A stretch of DNA of 16,244 nucleotides from Myxococcales bacterium (GCA_003153055.1 PMBV01000292.1:130-16373); one strand, 5' to 3'. Shown: positions 1 through 7,247, numbered from the stretch's first letter. The notes: a model not told the origin generated them from the sequence alone. Made by a program: numbers and translations.

Positions 1-262
1 CTCGGCAAGGCGGCTACCGATGTTGCGTGCCTGCTACGCCGAGCGGAAGGCAGGCCAAGATTCGCCGCGCCCCCCCAAAGAGCTCCCCGAGGAGGGTGCC
101 AGGGACTTCCAGAGCGCCAGGGACTTCCAGAGCGGCCGGCAGGGAGATGGGACATTGCCGTCACGATCGTGTCGCGCTCGCCGGTGGATTACTTGGGGAT
201 CGCCGTGGCATGTGGGTTGCACTACCCGCTTGTGTATCGGTTAGCCACACCGGGAGATTCAA
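1..262. other. Noncoding leader region with a tandem 18-bp repeat
   Basis: I see no convincing gene here. The open frames that exist have low-complexity Arg/Pro/Ser-rich translations typical of GC-rich noncoding DNA. The region holds the tandem repeat at 98-133 and, at its right end, the ribosome-binding site GGGAG (252-256) of the lipoprotein starting at 263. The segment TTGCAC at 217-222 could be a -35 element, but no good -10 box lies at proper spacing, so I do not call a promoter. Confidence 0.5.
98..133 (+). repeat. Tandem direct repeat, 2 x 18 bp
   Basis: The unit GCCAGGGACTTCCAGAGC occurs twice back to back without a mismatch, at 98-115 and 116-133, and is followed by GGCC. One-mismatch copies recur at 829-846 and 1613-1630, always in spacers around the two lipoprotein genes and always on the same strand. 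This looks like a dispersed intergenic repeat family or a set of binding sites. The function cannot be read from the sequence. Confidence 0.85.
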
Positions 263-781
263 ATGCGCCCCATCATTCTCGCTACAATGACCGCCGCGAC
301 TTCGATTCTCGTCTTCGCTTGCGACGGCAACTCCCCGCACCCTGACGCTGGCAGCGGCGCCGGCGGGAGCGGTGGCACCAGCCTCGTCGACACCAGCCAC
401 GTGGCGCGCCTGGAGATGTTGTGGGCCTCGAGCGCCGACGCCGGCTCCACCCTCTACGACGTCACCGTATTGCCGGACGGCTCGGCCACCTGCCGCCTGT
501 ATGACGGCGGCTGGATCCCCGACGGGCAGTCGAACCTCCTGGATGCGGAATTCCAGTCGCTCCTGGCCACGCCCGGCACGGTGAGCTTGCTGTCCTCGGT
601 CTGCCCCTTGCGGATTGCGGACGCCGGCCCCACCATCACGACCACGTTCAAGTCCGGAGCGCAGGTCGACCACCTCGTCTATGGCTCCTGCTCGAGCACG
701 ACGCTCGATGCCCTGGTCGCGGCGATCAAACGAATCGGCTACACCTGCATCGCGAACAGCCACCTCGCGCGCGACCAGTGA
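263..781 (+). CDS. Small secreted lipoprotein with four cysteines, function unknown
   Basis: The protein has 172 residues. A hydrophobic N-terminus (residues 3-19) ends in VFAC, so Cys20 is the likely lipid-attachment residue after signal peptidase II cleavage. An Asp/Gly/Ser-rich linker (about 21-40) follows, as is common in myxobacterial lipoproteins. The remaining domain of about 130 residues has four cysteines (77, 114, 143, 162), enough for two disulfides, which suits a periplasmic or surface location. The start is supported by GGGAG seven bases upstream of the ATG. The layout resembles that of the next gene (1041-1598): beta-like segment, helix, beta-like segment, C-terminal helix, with four cysteines in both. 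I infer distant paralogy, but sequence identity is low. I do not recognise a family or catalytic motif. It stands alone, with a spacer of about 260 bp before the next gene. Confidence 0.75.
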   Translation: MRPIILATMTAATSILVFACDGNSPHPDAGSGAGGSGGTSLVDTSHVARLEMLWASSADAGSTLYDVTVLPDGSATCRLYDGGWIPDGQSNLLDAEFQSLLATPGTVSLLSSVCPLRIADAGPTITTTFKSGAQVDHLVYGSCSSTTLDALVAAIKRIGYTCIANSHLARDQ

Positions 782-1040
782 GCGGCCAGCCACGCACGCG
801 GCCAGCCCGGGCCGATGTCGGGGATGGCGCCAGTGACTTCCAGAGCGGGCCATATCTCTGCCGGACGTGACTGGCCGGACAGCGATGTCGCAATCGCGTC
901 CGTCGAACCCACGATATCTCGGTCACGGTCGAGGCCCGACGGCCAAGCACGAGCGCCCGGCTCCGAGGATCTATGCGGCCAAAGTCCGGCCTGCCTCCCA
1001 AGGACCGTCTGCGGCCTGCATCTTGCAAACGACTCTAGCC
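782..1040. other. Intergenic spacer with one 18-bp repeat copy
   Basis: This 259-bp spacer separates the two lipoprotein genes. Besides the repeat at 829-846, I see no gene, strong hairpin or recognisable promoter. The reading frame of the downstream lipoprotein stays open back to an ATG at 867, but the added residues look nothing like a signal peptide, so I treat the stretch as noncoding. Confidence 0.5.
829..846 (+). repeat. Third copy of the 18-bp intergenic repeat
   Basis: The sequence matches the 98-115 unit at 17 of 18 positions (T instead of G at the sixth base). It is followed by GGGCC, close to the GGCC that follows the tandem copy. It lies 47 bp after the stop of the first lipoprotein gene. 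Confidence 0.75.
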
Positions 1041-1598
1041 ATGACCAACACCTGGAAATCCCCGACGAGATGCCTTTCCTTCCTAGTCGTGACCGCACTG
1101 TTGCTCAGCACGGCCTGCGACGGCGCGAACAACTCTCAGAATCTCCAGCTGGTCGGTGGTGACGGCAACTTCGATGCCGTGATTCTGTCGAGCAGCGGTG
1201 GCATGCCCTGGGCCTCCCGCGCCGGCGACGAGTGCGGGAGCGCTTACAACAACGTCATGACCGTGGACGGGTCCTCAGGCAGCTTCACCTGGGACGTCTG
1301 CATGTTCGACTCGACCGCTGGCCACACGACGATCGGACAAGGCAGCCGTCCGTTGAGCGAGGCAGAGCTCGCCACGGTGAAGGATGCGCTCGCCCAGGTC
1401 AAGATCGGCAACGACGGACTCTGTGGCGCGGACAAGGCCACCGTCACCCTCGACCTCCAGGCTGGCAGTGCTCTCGGGCGGTACGTCGACAGCTTCTATG
1501 GCTGCAAGCCCCCGCCCGACGGCCGTACCTTCGTCCTCAACATCGACTGGGTCGAGAGCGCGTTGGGAAAGCTGCTCCCACAACCATCGCACATCTAG
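1041..1598 (+). CDS. Small secreted lipoprotein with four cysteines, function unknown
   Basis: The protein has 185 residues when started at the ATG at 1041. That start gives a textbook lipoprotein signal: a charged N-region (Lys6, Arg10), a hydrophobic core (12-22) and LSTAC, with Cys26 as the lipid-attachment residue. The frame is open upstream to 867, but those residues are Arg/Pro-rich and would bury the signal, so I reject the longer form; no clear ribosome-binding site precedes 1041. The mature part has cysteines at 65, 87, 128 and 155, a helix-forming segment near 104-121 (PLSEAELATVKDALAQV) and a C-terminal helix. The number of cysteines and order of segments match the gene at 263-781, suggesting old duplication. 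No family or active site is recognised. It is probably anchored to the outer or inner membrane. Confidence 0.75.
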   Translation: MTNTWKSPTRCLSFLVVTALLLSTACDGANNSQNLQLVGGDGNFDAVILSSSGGMPWASRAGDECGSAYNNVMTVDGSSGSFTWDVCMFDSTAGHTTIGQGSRPLSEAELATVKDALAQVKIGNDGLCGADKATVTLDLQAGSALGRYVDSFYGCKPPPDGRTFVLNIDWVESALGKLLPQPSHI

Positions 1599-1710
1599 CA
1601 GAGCGGGCAGATGCCAGGGACTTCCCGAGCGGCCGCTCGAGCTGCCCCTCACATGGCGCACGTCGCCCCGCCGCCTTGACCTGACCCCGGCCCGGTGTCA
1701 GAAGCAATTC
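1599..1710. other. Short spacer with the fourth repeat copy
   Basis: These 112 bp separate the second lipoprotein gene from the small Cys/His protein. They hold the repeat copy at 1613-1630 and, near 1700-1704, a weak purine-rich AGAAG that may serve as ribosome-binding site for the GTG start at 1711. Confidence 0.45.
1613..1630 (+). repeat. Fourth copy of the 18-bp intergenic repeat
   Basis: The copy matches the unit at 98-115 at 17 of 18 positions (C instead of A at base 14) and is followed by GGCC, as after the tandem copy. It begins 14 bp after the stop codon of the second lipoprotein gene. Confidence 0.75.
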
Positions 1711-2127
1711 GTGCGTAGGCCGATTCTCGCCCCGACCGCAAGCCCCGCGAACGCTGGGCGCGGGATACGTGTGGCCATCTGCGGGTTGCTCGCGCTCGCG
1801 CAGCTTTCGCTGCTGTCGCACGCAGCGCTCGTCACGCACCGGACCTGTGCCCTGCATGGCGAGGCGATACACACCTCTGGGGTGACAGTGTCGCCGCGCC
1901 TGGACTTCACTCCGGACGCAGCCGCGCCGGCCGCGGCTGATCCCGCGGACCACGACCACTGCCTCAGCTTGGCGGTGGCACGCGAGCGTTTCCTGCCCGA
2001 ATCCCCGGCGCACGACGGTGCGCCTGCCCTGGCGCTCGCCCCGGACCACGCGATTCCGGCCATCGCCCGGCCGACACCAGGCATCGCGCTCCTGTCGCTC
2101 GCCCCGAAGAGCTCTCCGCCATCGTAG
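1711..2127 (+). CDS. Small exported Cys/His-motif protein, possible metal-binding accessory
   Basis: The protein has 138 residues from a GTG start. Arg17 and Arg20 precede one hydrophobic stretch (about 21-41), which would act as signal peptide or membrane anchor. The exported part carries two motif clusters: THRTCALHGE (42-51) and DHDHC (80-84). Together they give two Cys and four His, a pattern suited to binding a metal ion. The rest is Ala/Pro-rich and probably flexible. It sits 100 bp upstream of a ZnuABC-type metal operon on the same strand, which favours a metal-related role. The function is inference; I cannot name a family with certainty. The start is not secure: a second in-frame GTG at 1771 would give a 118-residue protein lacking the positive N-region, and the upstream AGAAG is a weak ribosome-binding site. 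Confidence 0.6.
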   Translation: MRRPILAPTASPANAGRGIRVAICGLLALAQLSLLSHAALVTHRTCALHGEAIHTSGVTVSPRLDFTPDAAAPAAADPADHDHCLSLAVARERFLPESPAHDGAPALALAPDHAIPAIARPTPGIALLSLAPKSSPPS

Positions 2128-2136
2128 TCGTTGCCG

Positions 2137-2154
2137 AGCGGGCGCGCGCCCGCT
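2137..2154. terminator. Perfect 18-bp GC palindrome, possible terminator hairpin
   Basis: Positions 2137-2154 (AGCGGGCGCGCGCCCGCT) form a perfect inverted repeat that can fold with a 7-bp stem and 4-nt loop. It lies 9 bp after the stop of the Cys/His protein, so transcription termination is plausible. There is no T-run, so it would not be a classical intrinsic terminator, and an operator role is an alternative. Confidence 0.35.
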
Positions 2155-2165
2155 GCCTCAACCCA

Positions 2166-2182
2166 GGCCGCCCTAGGCGGCC
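2166..2182. promoter_or_regulatory. Inverted repeat GGCCGCC-CTA-GGCGGCC before the metal operon
   Basis: Two perfect 7-bp arms (2166-2172 and 2176-2182) flank a 3-nt centre, 46 bp upstream of the first operon gene. It may be a second termination hairpin or an operator for the metal operon. Just downstream lie a weak TGGT/ACCA inverted pair (2188-2191, 2198-2201) and a direct repeat ATGAC (2204-2208, 2212-2216). None matches a Zur or Fur box that I could recognise. Confidence 0.3.
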
Positions 2183-2227
2183 AATCCTGGTGAAGCAACC
2201 ACTATGACCTCATGACAAGGAGATCCC

Positions 2228-3454
2228 ATGATTTCGACTCTCTCAAGCACGGCACTGGCGCTCGTGCTCGCCCAGGCGAGCCCGACGAGCACGGTTTCCG
2301 TTCCCGGTGACAACAACGATCTTTCCAAACAATTCGACAGCATCCTGGCGGCTCCGGCGCCGCCATCGCAAACGCGCAAGACCCAGGGGCCGGCCGGCAG
2401 CGGCCTGATGAACCCCGACATCAGCGTCATCTTCGACGGCGTGGCCGGCGTCGCGAACCGGACGCGCGCCAGCTCGGCGGGCGACGATCCGGATTTCACT
2501 GGCCCGGCGGGACGACGCACGGGCGGCTTCGCCGTCCAGGAGGTCGAGGTCGGCTTCCAATCCACCGTCGATCCGTACTTCGCGGCGAATGTCTTCCTGA
2601 CCATCCCCAACTTGCAGGGCATCGAGGTCGAGGAAGCCTACGCGGTGACCACCTCGCTGCCGGCCGGCCTGCAATTGAGGGCTGGCGTGTTCCGCTCGGC
2701 CGCCGGCCGCCAGAACGAGCAGCATCTGCACATGCAGGACTTCTCGCTGCGGCCGCTGTTCAACCAGGCCTATCTGGGGACTGATGGCCTGCGACCCCCG
2801 GGCGCCCAGCTCTCGTGGCTTCTGCCCTTGCCGTTCTTTCTGCGCTTGACCGGCGAGGCGCTGTCCGTCACGCCCGGGACCAGCCCGACCTTTGGCGGCG
2901 GGCTGCGCAACTCACCCACCTTTCTCGGCAATGCCAAGACCTTCGCACCGCTCGGTGAATCCTGGTCCTTATTCCTCGGCGCGACCGTGGCAACCGGGCA
3001 TGCGCCGCCGGCTGGCTTCACAGAGGGGGGCAACCTCGATGGCAATGGCCCGCGCACCCTTTTGGCGGGCGGCGATCTCTATCTCAAGTACATGCCGCCC
3101 AATCATGTGCTGAACTACTTCGCCCTTAGCGTGCAGTCGGAGTACTTCTGGCGTCGCACTTCGGCCGATGGCACGACTCCGGTGCAAACCGACGCGGGGT
3201 TCTACGCGCAGCTCGTTGCGCAGCTGGCACGGCGCTGGCACCTCGGCGCCCGCTTCGACCAACTGGGCATCCCGTCGAGCGCGCTCCAGCCCAAGGGCGA
3301 TCGCATCTCGGGCATGGTCATGTTCACACCCAGCGAGTTCTCGCGCGTGCGCCTGCAGGGCGAGCGCGAGAAGGTGGACAGCGGCGGCGCCAGCTACGAA
3401 GCGCTGTTGTTGCTCGAATTCTCCGTCGGCGCCCATGGCGCACATCCGTTCTAG
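2228..3454 (+). CDS. Outer-membrane beta-barrel protein of a metal-uptake operon, copy 1
   Basis: The protein has 408 residues and a signal peptide (hydrophobic residues 5-17, cleavage near AQA-SPT). A low-complexity linker to about residue 58 precedes a domain rich in alternating polar and hydrophobic segments, ending in Phe, typical of outer-membrane barrels. Conserved stretches shared with the second copy include NPDISVI, VDPYF, VFLT, FRSA, AYLGTDGLR and GAHGAH near the C-terminus. Relatives beside zinc ABC genes are often labelled zinc-regulated TonB-dependent receptor, but I see no plug domain or TonB box, and the size fits a porin-like barrel. It probably lets a divalent metal or metal complex across the outer membrane. 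AAGGAG (2217-2222) supports the ATG. The gene opens the operon, 14 bp before the binding-protein gene. Confidence 0.8.
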   Translation: MISTLSSTALALVLAQASPTSTVSVPGDNNDLSKQFDSILAAPAPPSQTRKTQGPAGSGLMNPDISVIFDGVAGVANRTRASSAGDDPDFTGPAGRRTGGFAVQEVEVGFQSTVDPYFAANVFLTIPNLQGIEVEEAYAVTTSLPAGLQLRAGVFRSAAGRQNEQHLHMQDFSLRPLFNQAYLGTDGLRPPGAQLSWLLPLPFFLRLTGEALSVTPGTSPTFGGGLRNSPTFLGNAKTFAPLGESWSLFLGATVATGHAPPAGFTEGGNLDGNGPRTLLAGGDLYLKYMPPNHVLNYFALSVQSEYFWRRTSADGTTPVQTDAGFYAQLVAQLARRWHLGARFDQLGIPSSALQPKGDRISGMVMFTPSEFSRVRLQGEREKVDSGGASYEALLLLEFSVGAHGAHPF

Positions 3455-3468
3455 ATCGAGAGGACACC

Positions 3469-4377
3469 ATGCTTCGCTGCTCGAAATACTTCCTTTCCTT
3501 GCTCCTGCTCGCCCATGCGGGGAGGGTTCGCGCCGAACCCATTCGCGTGGTCACTTCCATCGAAACCTTCGCCGATCTCGCCCGCTCCGTCGGCGGTGCG
3601 CTGGTCAAGGTCGAATCCCTGGCACGCGGCTATCAAGACGCGCACTTCGTCGAAGCCAAGCCGAGCCTGCTCATTCCACTCTCCCACGCCGACCTGCTGG
3701 TCTACGCCGGGCTCGACCTCGAGATCGGGTGGCTGCCTCCGCTCGTGCAGGGTTCACGGAATCCGCGCATCCAGTCCGGCGCCAAGGGCAACCTCGATGC
3801 CTCGACGGCCATCGAGGTGCTCGATCTTCCCGCCGGCAAGGTGGATCGCAGTCAGGGCGACATCCACCCGCGCGGCAATCCACATTACTGGCTGCCGCCG
3901 GTGAATGCGCTGAAGGTCGCGAAAGAAATCGCGGCACGCCTCAAGGAATTGGATCCCGCGCACGGCGCCGACTACGACACGAACCTGCAAAGATTCGGCG
4001 CCCAGCTCAAAGCCAAGGCGAGCGAATGGAGTCGCAAGGCCGCCGCGCTGCGCGGGTTGAAGGTCGTTCCCTATCACAAGAGCTGGACCTACGTTTCCGA
4101 TTGGCTCGGCCTGCGCGAGATCGGCTACGTGGAGATCAAACCTGGTATTCCGCCCGACCCGAAGCACCTGGCCGAGCTTATCCTGCTGATGAAGGCCGAG
4201 TTGGTGCGCGTCCTGCTCATCGAGTCTTTCTACAACCGTGGCATCGCCGGCCAAGTCGCGGACTCCGCCGGCGCCAAGCTGCTGGTGCTGCCCAGCGACG
4301 TCGGAGCCACGCCACGGATCCGGTCTTACCTGGACCTGGTTGATGCCGTGCTCGACCAACTGGCGGCCGCGAAATGA
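3469..4377 (+). CDS. znuA: Periplasmic metal-binding protein of an ABC transporter (ZnuA/TroA family), copy 1
   Basis: The protein has 302 residues with a signal peptide ending near residue 22. It belongs to the cluster A-I substrate-binding proteins that capture zinc or manganese in the periplasm and deliver it to a ZnuB permease. The expected metal ligands are visible: His59 (QDAH), His139 (GNPHYW), His203 (PYHKSW) and Asp277 (PSDVGA). The sequence near the first ligand reads DAH rather than the common DPH. Segments GYVEIKPGIPP (219-229) and IESFYN are also typical. The His-rich loop of many ZnuA proteins is missing, so the metal could be zinc, manganese or another divalent ion. The gene lies 14 bp after barrel 1 and 13 bp before the ATPase, with GAGAGGA as ribosome-binding site. 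A close paralogue follows at 7248-8141. Confidence 0.9.
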   Translation: MLRCSKYFLSLLLLAHAGRVRAEPIRVVTSIETFADLARSVGGALVKVESLARGYQDAHFVEAKPSLLIPLSHADLLVYAGLDLEIGWLPPLVQGSRNPRIQSGAKGNLDASTAIEVLDLPAGKVDRSQGDIHPRGNPHYWLPPVNALKVAKEIAARLKELDPAHGADYDTNLQRFGAQLKAKASEWSRKAAALRGLKVVPYHKSWTYVSDWLGLREIGYVEIKPGIPPDPKHLAELILLMKAELVRVLLIESFYNRGIAGQVADSAGAKLLVLPSDVGATPRIRSYLDLVDAVLDQLAAAK

Positions 4378-4390
4378 GGACAGGAACGCC

Positions 4391-5161
4391 ATGGAACTGA
4401 TGAAACTGCACAAGGCCGAGATCGGGTACAAGCAGCCGATCCTGCCCCCCATCGATCTCACGATCGGCGCGGGCGAGCGCATTGCCATCCTGGGACCCAA
4501 CGGCGCGGGCAAGAGCACGCTCTTGCGCACCATCAGCGGCGCGCTGCCCGTGCTGGGCGGCACGGTCGACCTGCCACTTGGCCGGCGGCCCAGCATGGGC
4601 TACGTGCCGCAGTCGCACCAGCTCGACGCGGCCTATCCCCTCACCACCCACGAAGTCGTGCTCATGGGCCGCTACCGAGCGCTCGGCATCGCGCGGCGGC
4701 CGCGCCGGTCGGATCACGAGGCGGCCAGCCGGCAGCTCGAGTTGGTTGGACTGCATGACCAGGAAGGCTTGCTCTTTCGCCAGCTCTCGGGCGGGCAGCG
4801 CCAGCGCGCGCTCTTGGCCCGGGCCCTGGTCGGCGATCCCGAGCTGCTGGTCCTCGACGAAGCCACCAGCGAGCTCGATCCCGCGGCCGAGCACGAGTTA
4901 CTCCACCTGGTCGACAAGCTGGCCGCCGAGCGCAAGACCTGCGTCCTCTTCGTCACGCACGAGATCGGCACGGCCGCGGGCTTCGCGACCATCGTGGTGC
5001 TGGTCAACCATCGCACCGGCGTGGTCGAGCACGGACCCGCGGCGGAGCAACTGACCTCGGAGAAGCTCTCGCGCCTCTACGGCCTGCCCGTCGAGGTCAC
5101 ACGTCAGGGCCAGCGTACCCTGGTGTGGATGGCGTCGGCGCCCGGCGAGGAGCGACCATGA
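4391..5161 (+). CDS. znuC: ABC transporter ATP-binding protein for metal uptake (ZnuC type)
   Basis: The protein has 256 residues and all ABC ATPase elements: Walker A GPNGAGKS (35-42), Q-loop Gln74 in YVPQ, signature LSGGQ (132-136), Walker B LLVLDE (152-157) and switch His190. It would power metal import with the permease encoded next. The C-terminal extension (about 207-256) reads VVEHGPAAEQLTSEKLSRLYG, as in ZnuC-like proteins. The frame extends upstream to 4238 inside the binding-protein gene, but the ATG at 4391 follows GAGGACAGGA and gives the normal N-terminus, so I chose it. Its stop overlaps the permease start in ATGA, pointing to translational coupling. It is the only ATPase in the window and must serve both binding proteins if both feed this transporter. 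Confidence 0.92.
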   Translation: MELMKLHKAEIGYKQPILPPIDLTIGAGERIAILGPNGAGKSTLLRTISGALPVLGGTVDLPLGRRPSMGYVPQSHQLDAAYPLTTHEVVLMGRYRALGIARRPRRSDHEAASRQLELVGLHDQEGLLFRQLSGGQRQRALLARALVGDPELLVLDEATSELDPAAEHELLHLVDKLAAERKTCVLFVTHEIGTAAGFATIVVLVNHRTGVVEHGPAAEQLTSEKLSRLYGLPVEVTRQGQRTLVWMASAPGEERP

Positions 5162-6027
5162 ACGACATCGGGTTCTTCGAGGCCTACTTCCTCTGGCGCA
5201 ACGCCATGGCCGCCGCCGTCGTGGCCGCCGCCCTGTGCGGCTACCTCGGCGTATTCATCGTCCTGCGCCGGATGGCATTCGTGTCGGCCGCGCTCTCCCA
5301 GGTCTCGGGCCTGGGCGTAGCGCTGTCGTTTTTCGTCGGCAGCTTTCTCGGCGTGGATCCGCACGGCGAGCTGGTGCCCTGGTACGTCTCGCCCCTGTTC
5401 CTCGCGCTGCTCTTGTCCTGCGCGGCCTCGATGCTGCTGGCCTTGCCCGGCCGCGCGCGGCGGGCGCATCCCGAGACCCTGGTGGCCCTCGCCTACCTGG
5501 CGGCGTCCGCGGCCGTGGTGCTGGTGCTGGCCAGTCCACGCATCGTGCAAGAGGCGCACGAGGTCGGCGAGCTCCTCTTCGGCAGCGCGGTGGCCGTGAG
5601 AGAACAGAACTTGCTGGCCCTGGCCGCAGCCGCGGTGGTGGTCGCGGTCGTACACGGCCTGCTATGGAAGGACTTCGTCTACGTCTCGTTCGACCGCGAG
5701 ACCGCGGCGAGCGTGGGCTACCCGGTGGCTCGCCTCGAAGCCGCGCTCAATTTGACCATCGCGGTGGCCGTGGCCATGGCCACGCGCGCGCTCGGCACCT
5801 TGCCGGTGTTCGCCTTCCTGGTGCTCCCCGCCGGAGCGGCCCTGCTGTTCTCTGAGCGGCTCAAGGTGGTGCTGGCGCTGAGCATCGGCTTCGCGTTGCT
5901 GTCCGCCTCAGTCGGCTACTGGCTGTCGTGGACCTGGTCGCTGCCCACCGGCCCGGTCATGGTTGCGTTGGCGGCGAGCTTTTGGGTGCTGGCTGGTTTG
6001 AAGAGACTCCTGGAGGGGAACCCGTGA
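5158..6027 (+). CDS. znuB: ABC transporter permease for metal uptake (ZnuB type)
   Basis: The protein has 289 residues with about eight hydrophobic membrane segments, typical of the ABC-3 family of zinc/manganese permeases. Recognisable features are the early GYLGVFIVLRRMAFVSAALSQ region (around 27-47), the later segment with ALGTLPVFAFLVLPAGAALL, which in this family contributes to the coupling interface and translocation path, and a final hydrophobic hairpin. It forms the inner-membrane channel with the ATPase of the preceding gene. The start at 5158 overlaps the ATPase stop (ATGA), and an upstream in-frame start at 5125 lies inside the ATPase gene and is less likely. Its stop overlaps the next start in GTGA, tying the second barrel gene to the same transcript. 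Confidence 0.9.
   Translation: MNDIGFFEAYFLWRNAMAAAVVAAALCGYLGVFIVLRRMAFVSAALSQVSGLGVALSFFVGSFLGVDPHGELVPWYVSPLFLALLLSCAASMLLALPGRARRAHPETLVALAYLAASAAVVLVLASPRIVQEAHEVGELLFGSAVAVREQNLLALAAAAVVVAVVHGLLWKDFVYVSFDRETAASVGYPVARLEAALNLTIAVAVAMATRALGTLPVFAFLVLPAGAALLFSERLKVVLALSIGFALLSASVGYWLSWTWSLPTGPVMVALAASFWVLAGLKRLLEGNP
6012..6016 (+). promoter_or_regulatory. Ribosome-binding site that fixes the GTG start at 6024
   Basis: GGAGG (6012-6016) lies seven bases before GTG at 6024, inside the end of the permease gene. The frame of the second barrel is open much further upstream (to 5928), so this site and the signal peptide that begins at 6024 decide the start and show a coupled GTGA junction. Confidence 0.7.
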
Positions 6028-7232
6028 TTCGCACACTCGTCATGGCCGGGCTCCTGTCGAGCGCCCTGGCTTACGCCCAAGATGCTGGAGTCCCAGCGGA
6101 GCCCTCGCTCCTCGACGCCCTCGACCAAGCGGCCGGTGGGGCGGCGGCCTCCCCGGGGGCGCCCAGCTCGAACCCCATCGTCCGAGCCTTCCAGAGCCTC
6201 AACCCAGACATCTCGGTCATCCTCGACGGGGTGGCGGGCTCCTCGCAGCGAGCCCCGCTGCGCCTCGCGGGTGACGACCCGGACCTGGGCGGCGATGCCA
6301 CCCACGCGGCCGCTGGCTTCACCCTGCAAGAGGCCGAGCTGGGCTTCCAGGCAGTGGTCGACCCCTACTTTCGCGCCGACGTCTTCCTCACGGTGCCGAA
6401 CCTGAGCGGAGTCGAGGTCGAGGAGGCCATGGTGACGACCACCTCCCTCCCGGCGGATCTCCAGGTGAAAGCCGGCGTCTTCCGCTCGGCGCTCGGCCGG
6501 CAGAATGGCCAGCACCTGCACGTGCAGAGCTTCACCCGGCGGCCCCTGCTCAACGCGGCCTACCTGGGGACCGATGGGCTGCGCGCGCCGGGCGTGCAGG
6601 TCTCGTGGCTCCTGCCGGTGCCGTTCTTCCTCCAGCTCGACGTGGAGGCCTTCAGCGTGGGAGCTCCAGAGAACCTCTCCCAACCCACGACCTTCGGAGG
6701 TGGCGCCCGCACTGACTTCACCTACGCCGCCGAGCTCAAGGCCTTCGCCGCGGCGAGCGAGAGCCTGTCGATTTCAGGAGGCCTCAACTTCGCCACCGGC
6801 CTCAGCCCAGGCCTCGAGACCAACCCCGAGCTCACGGGTGCCCGCTCGTACCTCTCCGGCGCGGACCTCTACGTGAAGTTCAAGCCAGCCAACGAAGCCG
6901 ACAGCTACTTCAACGTCGCCTGGACGACCGAGTACTTCGCGCGGAAGCTGGGGCGCTTCGTCGACGCTGGGTTGTATTCCCAAGTGGTGGTGCAAGTGGC
7001 GCGGCGATGGTCCGTGGGGCTGAGGGAAGACGTCCTGGGGTTGCCGGCCTCGGAGCTTCAGCCGCTGACCTCGAGGACGTCGCTGTCGATCGGCTTCACC
7101 GCCACCGAGTTTGCGCGCATGCGGGCGTACGTCGAGCGAGAATTTGCCCACTCGGCGGTCGTCTCGGACTCCTGGGGCGCGTATTTCCTGCTCGAGGTTT
7201 CGATCGGTGCACATGGCGCGCACGCCTTCTAG
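6024..7232 (+). CDS. Outer-membrane beta-barrel protein of a metal-uptake operon, copy 2
   Basis: The protein has 402 residues from a GTG start. The signal peptide is residues 1-19 (ending LAYAQ), followed by a linker with DALDQAAGGAAA and a barrel-like domain ending in Phe. It is clearly homologous to the protein at 2228-3454 over its whole length, by eye about 55-60 percent identical in the conserved core: NPDISVI, GDDPDL, VDPYF, GVFRSALGRQN, YLGTDGLR, GAHGAHAF. No plug domain or TonB box is visible. A role in metal passage across the outer membrane is inferred from position. The start overlaps the permease stop by 4 bp and the gene ends 15 bp before the second binding protein. Its alignment with copy 1 has small gaps in loops, where substrate preference could differ. 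Confidence 0.8.
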   Translation: MIRTLVMAGLLSSALAYAQDAGVPAEPSLLDALDQAAGGAAASPGAPSSNPIVRAFQSLNPDISVILDGVAGSSQRAPLRLAGDDPDLGGDATHAAAGFTLQEAELGFQAVVDPYFRADVFLTVPNLSGVEVEEAMVTTTSLPADLQVKAGVFRSALGRQNGQHLHVQSFTRRPLLNAAYLGTDGLRAPGVQVSWLLPVPFFLQLDVEAFSVGAPENLSQPTTFGGGARTDFTYAAELKAFAAASESLSISGGLNFATGLSPGLETNPELTGARSYLSGADLYVKFKPANEADSYFNVAWTTEYFARKLGRFVDAGLYSQVVVQVARRWSVGLREDVLGLPASELQPLTSRTSLSIGFTATEFARMRAYVEREFAHSAVVSDSWGAYFLLEVSIGAHGAHAF

Positions 7233-7247
7233 AAGGAGACTCAAACG

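Noticed and set aside
98..133. CRISPR array
   Set aside because: The two 18-bp units are directly adjacent with no spacer, and the other copies are hundreds of bases away.
867..1040. N-terminal extension of the second lipoprotein
   Set aside because: The extra 58 residues are Arg/Pro-rich and would place the lipoprotein signal in the middle of the protein.
3754..4596. A 280-codon minus-strand open frame opposite the first binding protein and ATPase
   Set aside because: It spans the boundary of two well-supported plus-strand genes, and its composition looks like an antisense shadow.
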